Assembly: GCA_036351575.1 (NCBI GenBank)
Contig: JAZBPJ010000063.1
Span: 1 to 9,321, forward strand
Reading direction: 5' to 3'
DNA: 9,321 nucleotides
From: JABDPF01 sp036351575
Lineage (GTDB): Bacteria > Pseudomonadota > Gammaproteobacteria > Xanthomonadales > SZUA-36
In this document: positions 1 through 7,528 of the stretch, in pieces
How the letters are laid out: each line of letters starts with the position of its first letter
Position numbering within the stretch: position 1 is the first letter of the stretch
Position numbers and translations under genes: made by a program
The notes under the pieces: model-generated
What the model saw: only the letters and a program-made list of their open reading frames with translations
What the model was told of the DNA's origin: nothing
The model's database searches: none

Positions 1-1
1 C

Positions 2-2995
2 TCGGCGGCCGTGGCCGGCATCCCCGACGACCGGGAAACCTACTACTTCGGCGCCACCGGCGGCGGAGTCTGGAAAACAGAAAACGGCGGCAGCCACTGG
101 GAAAACGTCTCGGACGGTTTTTTCGGCGGCTCCATCGGCGCGGTTGCCGTCTCTGGCTGGGATCCCAACGTTATTTATGTCGGAACCGGTGAGAAAACCG
201 TGCGCGGCAACGTCTCGCACGGCGACGGCATGTGGAAAAGCACCGACGCCGGCCGGACCTGGGAACACATCGGCCTGGAAGACAGCCGCCACATATCCCG
301 CATCCGCATCCACCCGAAAAACCCCGACCTGGTCTACGCCGCGGTGATGGGCCACCTGTTCGGCCCCAACGAGCAGCGCGGCGTCTACCGTTCAAAAGAC
401 GGGGGTGAGAACTGGGAGCGCGTGCTGTTCGCGAACGAGCAGGCCGGCGCGGTCGACCTCGCCATGGATCCGACCAACCCGCGCGTGCTCTACGCCACCA
501 CCTGGCGGGTGATCCGCACACCGTACAGCCTGGAATCCGGAGGTGAAGGCTCGGGACTCTGGAAAAGCACGGACGGCGGCGACAGCTGGACCTCCCTCTC
601 TGCGAACGAAGGCATGCCGGAACCGCCACTGGGTATCTCCGGCATTACCGTTTCACCATCCAACCCGGACAATCTCTACGCTATCGTCGAGGCGGCCGAG
701 GGCGGTGTTTTCCGCTCCGGCGACGCCGGAGAAACCTGGCAACGCGTAAATCAGGAGCGCAAGTTGCGCCAGCGCGCCTGGTATTACTCCCGCATCAACG
801 CCGACCCGCTGGATGAAAACGTGGTTTACGTCCTGAACGTGCGTTTTCACAAGTCCAAGGACGGCGGCAAGACCTTTGAGACCATTGCCACCCCGCACGG
901 AGACAACCACGACCTGTGGATCGACCCGAACGACCCGCTGCGCATGATCCAGTCCAACGACGGCGGCGCCAACGTCAGCTACGACGGCGGCCAAAACTGG
1001 TCCACGCAGGCCAACCAGCCCACTGCCCAGATGTACCGGGTGTCTACCGACAACGCCTTTCCCTGGCGTCTTCTGGGCGGCCAGCAGGACAACAGCGCGG
1101 TGCGTATCCGCACCCGATCAGCCAGCGGCGCGGCGATCGGCACACGTGACTGGGAGCCGACCGCGGGCGGCGAGAGCGGCCATATCGTGGCCGACCCGGA
1201 AAACCCGGACATCGTCTACGGCGGTTCCTACGGCGGCTTCCTGCTGCGCGTCGACCATCGCAGCGGTGACCGCAGGCTGATCGACGTCTGGCCCGACAAC
1301 CCGATGGGCTGGGGCGCGGCCGAACTGAAATACCGTTTTAACTGGAACTTTCCATTGATGTTCTCGCTGCACGACCCGGATACACTCTACGCGGCCGGAA
1401 ACGTTCTGTTCAAAACAACTGACGAAGGCCAGAACTGGTCGGCAATCAGTCCCGACCTGACCCGCAACGACAAGTCGAAGCAGCTGCCCTCGGGCGGCGA
1501 GATCACCAAGGACAACACCAGCGTCGAGTACTACGGAACGATCTTCGCGCTGGCCGAATCGCTGCTTGAGCGCGGCGTGATCTGGGCCGGCTCCGACGAT
1601 GGCCTGGTGCACCTGACCCGCGACGGCGGCGAGACCTGGATCGATGTCACGCCGCGCGGACTGCCGGAACACGCCCAGGTCAACTCCATAGAGGCGCATC
1701 CCTTTGAGGCCGGCGGGCTCTACCTGGCAGCCACCTCCTACAAGAGCGACGATTTTCAGCCCTACCTCTACCGCACCACCAACTACGGCAAAAGCTGGAA
1801 GAAAATCACGGCGGGCATTCCGGAAAACGAGTTCACTCGCGTCATTCGATCGGATACGCAGCAGCGCGGGCTGCTCTTTGCCGGGACCGAACGGGGCGCC
1901 TGGTTCTCCCTGGACGACGGCAAGGCCTGGAACCGCTTGCAGTTCAACCTACCCGTCGTCCCGGTCACCGACATGGCCGTTAAAGAAAACAGCCTGGCCG
2001 TCGCCACGCAGGGCCGCGGTTTCTGGCTGTTCGATGATCTCGTTTTGCTGCGCCAGGCCGCGGGTATCGAGGCCGGCAAGGACCCGGTGCTGTTCAAACC
2101 GGCGCCGGCGCTCCGCATCCAGGGCCGGCACGAGGAAAACCCGGTGCACCAGGGCCGCAACCCGGCGCCCGGCGTGGCGCTGCGCTACTGGCTGCCCGAA
2201 GAACTGCCGGCAGACGCGCCGCTGGAGCTCGTGGTCAGCGACCGCGAAGGAAACGTCATCCGCACCTTCAGCCGCAAACCGCCGGAAGGTGACGAAAGCA
2301 AGGCGGAGGGACCGGACGACGACCGCCTGCTGAGCGCGAACGCGGGCATGAACCGCCTGCAGTGGAACCTGCGGTACCCGAGCGTGAAACGCTTTGACGG
2401 GCTGGTGCTGTGGAACGATTTCCTGGACGGGCCGCTGGCCGTTCCCGGCGCTTACTCGGCGCGGCTGACAGCGGGTGAAACCTTGCTCATCACGGGGTTC
2501 GAAATCGTCCAGGACCCGCGCAGCAAGGCCTCGGCTGAAGACCTGCGAGAGCAGTTCGACTTCAGCTGGTCGATCAACCGGAAACTCACCGAAACCCACG
2601 AGGCCATCGAGCGCTTGCGCGAGGCCCGCTCACAGGTGGACTCCGTCGTCGAGCGTGTGCGGGACGAGGAGCGCTACGCTGCCTTGAAGCAGGCAGGGGA
2701 TGCGATTGCCGATAAACTCGACGGTATCGAGGAAGCCCTCTACCAGACGAAGCTCGAGGCGCGCCAGGATCCGCTGAACTTCCCGATCCGCCTGAACGAC
2801 AAGCTGGCCGGCGTGATGCTGGCCGCGACCATCGGCGACCATGCGCCGACGGCTGCCGCCGTCGCCGTGCGCGACGAACTGGTGTCCCGGATCGACGTTC
2901 AGTTGAGTGCGCTGCAGGCTGTGCTGGGCGACGAAGTGGCCGCCTTCAACGCGCTGGCGGCGGAACTGGCGCTGCCGGCGGTTGCCGCGGACTGA
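2..2995 (+). CDS. VPS10/sortilin-like BNR (Asp-box) repeat protein, 5' partial
   Basis: The reading frame is open to the left edge (codons from base 2), so the GTG at 11 is not a credible start and the N-terminus, probably with a secretion signal, lies outside. About 997 residues are visible. Numbering from the GTG codon, eleven Asp-box-like motifs (S/T-x-D/N-x-G-x-x-W/F) occur near residues 23, 77, 128, 186, 236, 282, 323, 469, 536, 589 and 633, for example STDGGDSW and TRDGGETW. They indicate one or two beta-propellers. The segment ending in TQGRGFWLFDD (about 666-676) matches the usual close of the propeller in this family. A beta-rich region follows at about 720-830, then a helical, partly coiled-coil tail at about 840-990 containing DPLNFPIRLNDKLAG. 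Family members are mostly annotated 'glycosyl hydrolase', 'sialidase' or 'VPS10 domain protein', but I see no sialidase catalytic set, so enzymatic activity is not supported. A binding or scaffold role outside the cytoplasm is inference. It is the upstream neighbour of the DUF2339 gene. Confidence 0.9.
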   Translation, partial: SAAVAGIPDDRETYYFGATGGGVWKTENGGSHWENVSDGFFGGSIGAVAVSGWDPNVIYVGTGEKTVRGNVSHGDGMWKSTDAGRTWEHIGLEDSRHISRIRIHPKNPDLVYAAVMGHLFGPNEQRGVYRSKDGGENWERVLFANEQAGAVDLAMDPTNPRVLYATTWRVIRTPYSLESGGEGSGLWKSTDGGDSWTSLSANEGMPEPPLGISGITVSPSNPDNLYAIVEAAEGGVFRSGDAGETWQRVNQERKLRQRAWYYSRINADPLDENVVYVLNVRFHKSKDGGKTFETIATPHGDNHDLWIDPNDPLRMIQSNDGGANVSYDGGQNWSTQANQPTAQMYRVSTDNAFPWRLLGGQQDNSAVRIRTRSASGAAIGTRDWEPTAGGESGHIVADPENPDIVYGGSYGGFLLRVDHRSGDRRLIDVWPDNPMGWGAAELKYRFNWNFPLMFSLHDPDTLYAAGNVLFKTTDEGQNWSAISPDLTRNDKSKQLPSGGEITKDNTSVEYYGTIFALAESLLERGVIWAGSDDGLVHLTRDGGETWIDVTPRGLPEHAQVNSIEAHPFEAGGLYLAATSYKSDDFQPYLYRTTNYGKSWKKITAGIPENEFTRVIRSDTQQRGLLFAGTERGAWFSLDDGKAWNRLQFNLPVVPVTDMAVKENSLAVATQGRGFWLFDDLVLLRQAAGIEAGKDPVLFKPAPALRIQGRHEENPVHQGRNPAPGVALRYWLPEELPADAPLELVVSDREGNVIRTFSRKPPEGDESKAEGPDDDRLLSANAGMNRLQWNLRYPSVKRFDGLVLWNDFLDGPLAVPGAYSARLTAGETLLITGFEIVQDPRSKASAEDLREQFDFSWSINRKLTETHEAIERLREARSQVDSVVERVRDEERYAALKQAGDAIADKLDGIEEALYQTKLEARQDPLNFPIRLNDKLAGVMLAATIGDHAPTAAAVAVRDELVSRIDVQLSALQAVLGDEVAAFNALAAELALPAVAAD

Positions 2996-3035
2996 TACTT
3001 CAAGCCGGCGTATGATGGTGGCTACCGGCATGTTC

Positions 3036-3039
3036 GGAG
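3036..3039 (+). promoter_or_regulatory. Ribosome binding site of the DUF2339 gene
   Basis: GGAG lies nine bases before the ATG at 3049. It supports that start over the nearby upstream ATGs at 3012, 3015 and 3030, which are in a different frame. Confidence 0.6.
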
Positions 3040-3048
3040 TGGTGGTTT

Positions 3049-5745
3049 ATGAATGGTCTGTACATCATCGGCGGCGCGATACTGGGACTGTTTGCCGGCA
3101 CCATCGAGCGCAGTCCGATGCTTGGCCTCGCGGCCGGCCTGCTGATCGGCTGGCTGTTCGCCCGGACCACGCGCCTGCAGCGCGAGCTGGAAGAACTCAC
3201 CCGGAAATTGCGCGCCCCGGGCAGGCGCGCTGCTGTTGCGCACCAGCCTGAACCGGAAGCCGAAGAGGAAGAGCGCTCACCGCCCGTAACGACGGCACCG
3301 CCCGAAACCCGGGTGGGCCTGGAAGAACCTGGCGTGATCATGCCGGTCGACTCAGGGCGGGATTTTGAGCCGGTCCGTGAAGCCGCCGAGACCGGGGCCG
3401 TGACAGCGCCGACCGAACCGGCCCTCGTCGAACGCCTGTTCGAGGCCGCGAAAAACTGGATCACGACGGGCAACGTGCCGGTAAAAGTCGGCATCCTGCT
3501 CTCGTTCATCGGCGTGTCCTTCCTGCTCAAGTACGCCATCGACCGCAACCTGTTCAACGTGCCGATCGAAGTCCGCCTGCTCGGTGTAGCGGTAGCCGGC
3601 CTGGTCATGGCTTTCATCGGCTGGCGGCTGCGCGGCAAGCGGCGCGGCTACGCCCTGAGCCTGCAGGGCGGCGGCGGCGGCATCCTGTTCCTGACGGTGT
3701 ACGCTGCCATGCGCATCTGGCAGCTGCTGCCGGAAGTCACCGCCTTTGCCCTGCTGTTCCTAATCGCGGCGGCCATCGCGATCCTGGCCGTCCTGCAGAA
3801 CGCGCGCACCCTCGCCCTGTTCGGCGTGATTGGCGGCTTCCTCGCGCCCGTGCTGGCCTCGACGGGCGAGGGCAGCCATGTCGTTCTGTTCAGCTACTAC
3901 CTGGTCATCAACCTGGCCATCCTGGCGATCGCCTGGTTCAGGGCATGGCGAGTACTGAACCTGGTCGGTTTTGTATTCACCTTCATCATTTCCTTTTTCT
4001 GGGGTTACCGATATTTCACCCCCGAACTTTTCTCCAGCACCGAACCGTTCCTCGTTCTGTTTTTCCTGTTCTACCAGGGCATAGCGATTCTTTACGCCCT
4101 GCGGCGCTCGGCCGAAAAGCCCGATGCGATCGACGGCACGCTGGTATTCGGCACGCCGGTCATCACCTTTGCGCTGCAGAGCGCGATGCTGTCCGGCAGC
4201 GAGTACGGACTGGCCTGGAGTGCACTGGCGCTCGCCGTTTTCTATGGCGGGGTTGCCGTGCTTCTGCGCGGCCGACCGGGCCGTCACCCGCAACTGCTGA
4301 CCGAGGCCTACCTGGCCCTGGCCGTCGCTTTCGCGACCCTGGCGATTCCGCTCGCCTTCGATGCACGCTGGACCTCGGCCGCCTGGGCGCTCGAAGGCGC
4401 CGCGCTGGTCTGGGTGGGGGTCCGCCAGAACCACCACCTCGCCAACCTGGCGGGCGTTGTGCTCGTCGGCCTGGCCGGGATCGCCTTTGCCGAGTATGGC
4501 TGGAAGCACGATGCCGCTTACCCGGTGCTCAACGGAAACGTGCTGGGCGGCCTGATGGTCAGCCTGGCCGCCCTGTTCGCTTCCCGCAGGCTGGACGGTT
4601 TTCAGCCGCCTGATTCCCTCGAACTGCCCTACCGCTTCAGCGCGCGCGTCGTTTTCGCCTGGGGTGCGCTCTGGTGGCTGGGCACGGGCTTCGCCGAAAT
4701 CCTCGACCGGGCCCTGTCCGCGCAGCACCTGCCGTTCCTGGTCCTGTTCTCGGCCGCGAGCGCGGTAGCCGCCGTGTGGATCGGGAGAGCAAGGGACTGG
4801 AAGGCGATGCGACTCGCCGCCTCCGCCCTGTTTCCGATCCTTTTCATGTTCGCGCTCGGGGTGCAGGCGGAGAACGATCCCTTCCTGCAGGCCTGGGGTT
4901 GGCTGGCCTGGCCCGTGGCCGTCGCCGTTTCGTGGGCGGTCGTGCGGGACATGGACGAGCGCGGGTCCCGGCTCGCAATTCCCTGGCACCTGCTAAACCT
5001 GTTCGGCACAACGATCCTTGTCGGCCTGGAGGTCCACTGGCACGTGGCGAACACGCTGACGATCGACTGGGCCCGGTCGGCCGCGTTTTCCGTGGCAGGC
5101 GTGGCGGCGCTGCTGGTCTGGAGCGCGCGCCGAAGGCCCGCATGGCCGGTGCCGGAGCACGAACAAACCTACCTGGCAGCGGCACTGGCGCTGGTCGCTT
5201 TCCAGGCCATCATCATGGCCTGGCTCAGCCTGGTATTTCCGGGCGATCCGGCCCCGTTTTCCTACATCCCGATCCTGAATCCGCTTGGGCTCGGCATGGT
5301 CTTAGCCGGCCTGACCGCGTTCCTGGCGATGCGATGGGTCCAATCCGGCGCGGTGAAGGACGACCGCTGGCAGCGCCTTCCGTTGGCAGTTTTCGCGCCG
5401 GCGTTCTTCGTGATGACGACGGCCGCGATCGTTCGTGCCGTGCACCACCAGGCGGGCGTTCCCTGGGATTTCGACGCGCTGTTCGATTCGGTTCAGGTGC
5501 AGACCGCGCTGTCGGTCTACTGGGGGCTGCTCGGATTCACCTGCATGATCGCGGGCGCACGGAAGGCCCGGCGAGCGGTGTGGCTGATCGGCGCGGGCCT
5601 GATGGCGCTGGTCGTCGTCAAGCTGTTCCTGGTCGACCTCGGCAATTCCGGCACGGTGGAACGCATCGTGTCGTTTATCGGGACGGGCGTCCTGCTGCTG
5701 GTGGTCGGTTACTTTGCGCCGGTGCCGCCGAAAACTGAAAACTGA
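3049..5745 (+). CDS. DUF2339 family polytopic membrane protein
   Basis: The gene encodes a complete 898-residue protein of the length usual for DUF2339 (predicted membrane protein). Residues 3-39 form two hydrophobic segments, followed by a short charged helix (RLQRELEELTRKL, about 42-54) and a Pro/Glu-rich linker to about residue 125. The family signature follows: VKVGILLSFIGVSFLLKYAID (about 145-165) and YALSLQGGGGGILFLTVYAA (about 201-220). From there to the end the protein is a near-continuous series of hydrophobic helices, probably more than 20. The C-terminus has the family pattern of a helix with KLFLVDL, a short polar stretch (SGTVERIVSF) and a last helix ending in VGYFAPVPP. It must sit in the inner membrane. 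The biochemical role of the family is not established, and nothing here adds one. The ATG start has a good ribosome binding site and begins 53 bases after the preceding gene, so co-transcription is possible. It converges on the hyu genes. Confidence 0.93.
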   Translation: MNGLYIIGGAILGLFAGTIERSPMLGLAAGLLIGWLFARTTRLQRELEELTRKLRAPGRRAAVAHQPEPEAEEEERSPPVTTAPPETRVGLEEPGVIMPVDSGRDFEPVREAAETGAVTAPTEPALVERLFEAAKNWITTGNVPVKVGILLSFIGVSFLLKYAIDRNLFNVPIEVRLLGVAVAGLVMAFIGWRLRGKRRGYALSLQGGGGGILFLTVYAAMRIWQLLPEVTAFALLFLIAAAIAILAVLQNARTLALFGVIGGFLAPVLASTGEGSHVVLFSYYLVINLAILAIAWFRAWRVLNLVGFVFTFIISFFWGYRYFTPELFSSTEPFLVLFFLFYQGIAILYALRRSAEKPDAIDGTLVFGTPVITFALQSAMLSGSEYGLAWSALALAVFYGGVAVLLRGRPGRHPQLLTEAYLALAVAFATLAIPLAFDARWTSAAWALEGAALVWVGVRQNHHLANLAGVVLVGLAGIAFAEYGWKHDAAYPVLNGNVLGGLMVSLAALFASRRLDGFQPPDSLELPYRFSARVVFAWGALWWLGTGFAEILDRALSAQHLPFLVLFSAASAVAAVWIGRARDWKAMRLAASALFPILFMFALGVQAENDPFLQAWGWLAWPVAVAVSWAVVRDMDERGSRLAIPWHLLNLFGTTILVGLEVHWHVANTLTIDWARSAAFSVAGVAALLVWSARRRPAWPVPEHEQTYLAAALALVAFQAIIMAWLSLVFPGDPAPFSYIPILNPLGLGMVLAGLTAFLAMRWVQSGAVKDDRWQRLPLAVFAPAFFVMTTAAIVRAVHHQAGVPWDFDALFDSVQVQTALSVYWGLLGFTCMIAGARKARRAVWLIGAGLMALVVVKLFLVDLGNSGTVERIVSFIGTGVLLLVVGYFAPVPPKTEN

Positions 5746-5908
5746 ACCGCATTGAAACGGTAGTTGCTCGCACCCGAAAGAGGGGGTCGTTTGCTCTTTT
5801 GAGGGGCTTCAGAGAACAGGACGTTCTCTGCAGAGCGACACAAGGATGTGCTCGAGCGCCCCTGAAAAAGAGGCAAACAATCCCTGATTGAGCCGGGGCG
5901 GGATTAAT
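5746..5908. other. Convergent intergenic region rich in inverted repeats
   Basis: This 163-base gap separates the stop codons of two converging gene pairs. I see no credible ORF in it. It holds the 90-base nested inverted repeat described separately (5789-5878). It also holds two weaker inverted repeats: ACCC at 5772-5775 with GGGT at 5784-5787, and AATCCC at 5879-5884 with GGGATT at 5900-5905. No clear promoter is visible. Transcription from both sides must end in or near this region, but there is no stem followed by a T-run on either strand. Confidence 0.7.
5789..5878. repeat. Nested inverted repeat: outer stem enclosing two hairpins
   Basis: The outer arms are 5789-5807 and 5858-5878. Eighteen of the 19 left-arm bases pair with the right arm, leaving a one-base bulge on the right (about 5873) and a small internal loop (5801 opposite 5864-5865). 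Inside is a perfect eight-pair hairpin, CAGAGAAC (5810-5817) with GTTCTCTG (5823-5830) and loop AGGAC. A second hairpin spans about 5833-5853: GAGC pairs with GCTC and ACA with TGT around loop AGGA. The whole folds as a three-way junction in DNA (cruciform) or in RNA of either strand. The pairing is seen directly. Its nature (dispersed palindromic element of the REP/MITE kind, structured RNA, or unusual bidirectional terminator) is inference. Confidence 0.7.
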
Positions 5909-7528
5909 TCAGGCCAGACCTTTTCGCTTATCCTGTTCCCGGCTTTCCGGGCTGCGGCTTTCGGGCTTGCCTCGCCCGCCGCCGCCGGCCGTTTCCAGCA
6001 CCATGCTGCAGCCGGCGGGAATGGTCTCGCGTCCCATGCCGCGCAATTCCCCGCCGCCCTTGACGTAAACCCGCGCGCCCTGGCCGGGCTCGCCGCCCTG
6101 CCGGCCGCGCGGCGGATGCGCGATGCGGTCGAACATCTTGGACACCATGAAGGCCTCGCCGCCCGCGTGGGCGAACTCCATGACCTGGCCGACGCCCCCG
6201 CGATACTCGCCGTCACCACCCGAACCCGGCCGGTACTCCTTGCGCCAGATCAGCAGCGGGGCGGTGTTCTCGGTGATTTCGACCGGGGTACTACGCACGC
6301 CGGACGGAAAAGCCGTGCAGTCCAGCCCGTCCTTGCCGGGCCGGCCCCCGGTGCCGCCGGTGTAAAAGGCGTTGACCACGAAAGGCTCGCTGTCGCTGCC
6401 GGGAATCAATCCGCGGCCGCCGAGAAACACCGGGCCGAACAGGCAGGAGGCGCCTTCCGCCGGAACATTGCCGTCCAGCGGATCTTCCAGGCAGCCCAGC
6501 ACCACGTCCGGCAGCATCTGGCCGATGGCGTGACGCGCCGATACGGCCGCCGGTCGCGGTGCGTTGAGAATACAGCCTTCGGGCGCGGTGACCCGCACCA
6601 CGCCCAGCGATCCGGCGTTGTTGGGCACGTCGTTTCCGACCACGCAGCGCACCCCGAACGAGGCGTAGGCCTGGGTGTAGGTCAGCGGCACGTTGATGCC
6701 GTGGCCGCAGACCGGCGAGGTGCCGGAAAAATCGACATCGATACCGTCCTCGCCGATGCCCAGCGTGCAGACGAGATCGACCGGTTCGTCGTAACCGTCG
6801 ATCCGCATGCTGTGGGTCCAGCGGCCGAACGGCAGTTTGCGGATCTCTTCCAGCATCGCGTCGCGGGAGTTGCCGATGATCAGCCGGCCGGCCGCATCGA
6901 GGCCGTCCATGCCGAACTCGTCCAGCGTGGCCAGCAGGCGCTCGGCGCCGGCGCGGTTGCAGGCCGTCAGCGAGTGCAGGTCGCCCTCGGCCGCGCGCGG
7001 GTCGCGCACGTTGGCCCGCAGGATTTCCAGCAGCACCTCGTTCGCTTTTCCGGCCCGGTAAAGGTAACCCATCGGGATGTTCAGGCCTTCTTCGAAGACC
7101 TGTCGCCCGTCGGGTCCGAAACCCAGGCCGCCGACGTCCGCGATGTGCGAGGTGGCCGCGAACAGGGCGACCGGGCGGCCGTTTTTGAACACCGGCGTGA
7201 TCACCGTGAAATCGTTCAGGTGCCCGGTGCCGTGCCAGGGGTCGTTGGTCAGCAGCACGTCCCCGGGTTGCATTTCTTCAAGCGGGAATTTCGCCAGGAA
7301 AAACCCGACGCTGGCCGCCATCGCGTTGACGTGGCCCGGCGTGCCGGTCACGGCCTGCGCCAGCATGCGCCCCCGCGTGTCGAACACGCCGGCGGAGATG
7401 TCGCCCGCTTCGCGAACCGTGGTCGAAAAGGCCGTCCGCACCAGCGTCTGGGCCTGTTCCTCGACCACGGCCAGCAGGCGGTCCCACAGGATCTGTACCT
7501 GGATGCGATCCAGTGCGGCTTCACTCAT
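5909..7528 (-). CDS. hyuB: Hydantoinase B / 5-oxoprolinase beta-type subunit (HyuB family)
   Basis: The gene encodes a complete 539-residue cytoplasmic protein of the HyuB family, which pairs with HyuA in ATP-dependent enzymes opening 5-oxoproline or hydantoin rings; related subunits occur in acetophenone and acetone carboxylases. Diagnostic blocks are EQAQTLVRTAFSTTVREAGD (about 24-43), NDPWHGTGHLNDF (95-107) with its conserved Asp and His residues, SHIADVGG (127-134), DVDFSGTSP (244-252), NAFYTGGTGGRPGKDG (366-381) and PVEITENTAPLLI (395-407), then WRKEYRPGSGGDGEYRGGVG. The ATG overlaps the hyuA stop as ATGA, and GGAG (7537-7540) sits eight bases upstream, supporting this start and coupled translation. 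After the near-terminal GGGG motif the tail (KPESRSPESREQDKRKGLA) is repetitive and appears shorter than the usual family end; this is discussed as a finding. Family membership is certain, but the substrate is not: 'hydantoinase' is a family label. Confidence 0.93.
   Translation of the reverse strand: MSEAALDRIQVQILWDRLLAVVEEQAQTLVRTAFSTTVREAGDISAGVFDTRGRMLAQAVTGTPGHVNAMAASVGFFLAKFPLEEMQPGDVLLTNDPWHGTGHLNDFTVITPVFKNGRPVALFAATSHIADVGGLGFGPDGRQVFEEGLNIPMGYLYRAGKANEVLLEILRANVRDPRAAEGDLHSLTACNRAGAERLLATLDEFGMDGLDAAGRLIIGNSRDAMLEEIRKLPFGRWTHSMRIDGYDEPVDLVCTLGIGEDGIDVDFSGTSPVCGHGINVPLTYTQAYASFGVRCVVGNDVPNNAGSLGVVRVTAPEGCILNAPRPAAVSARHAIGQMLPDVVLGCLEDPLDGNVPAEGASCLFGPVFLGGRGLIPGSDSEPFVVNAFYTGGTGGRPGKDGLDCTAFPSGVRSTPVEITENTAPLLIWRKEYRPGSGGDGEYRGGVGQVMEFAHAGGEAFMVSKMFDRIAHPPRGRQGGEPGQGARVYVKGGGELRGMGRETIPAGCSMVLETAGGGGRGKPESRSPESREQDKRKGLA
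5940..5967. repeat. Short imperfect direct repeat in the hyuB 3' end
   Basis: CGGCTTTCCGGGCT (5940-5953) and CGGCTTTCGGGCT (5955-5967) on the plus strand are two copies differing by one base deletion, separated by one base. On the coding strand they encode the PESR-SPESR part of the HyuB tail. Confidence 0.6.

Noticed and set aside
11..13. GTG at 11 and, on the minus strand, ATG at 9315 as true starts of the edge genes
   Set aside because: Both frames stay open to the window edge and both proteins lack the N-terminal portion normal for their families, so these are internal codons.
79..1930. Recurrent GACGGCGGC-like sequences as a DNA repeat array
   Set aside because: They encode the dispersed Asp-box motifs (D-G-G) of the propeller blades at irregular spacing, so they reflect protein repeats and not a DNA repeat or CRISPR array.
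3011..3016. TATGAT as a -10 promoter box for the DUF2339 gene
   Set aside because: There is no -35-like hexamer at 16-18 bases spacing and no extended -10 TG. A single six-base match is not enough.
3760..4989. Minus-strand open frame of about 410 codons within the DUF2339 gene
   Set aside because: Its translation is highly polar and low in complexity (Gly, Arg, Gln, Glu), complementary to the hydrophobic helices of the real gene. It is a shadow of a GC-rich membrane protein gene.
4674..5738. Second plus-strand frame of about 355 codons inside the DUF2339 gene
   Set aside because: It is Arg/Gly/Ala-rich with no domain, and lies wholly inside a gene with strong family signatures.
5789..5878. 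Standard intrinsic terminator
   Set aside because: No run of T follows the outer stem or the inner hairpins on either strand (the bases after 5878 are AATCCC; on the minus strand GACCCCC follows the stem), and the stem encloses about 50 bases. A terminator role by another mechanism is not excluded.
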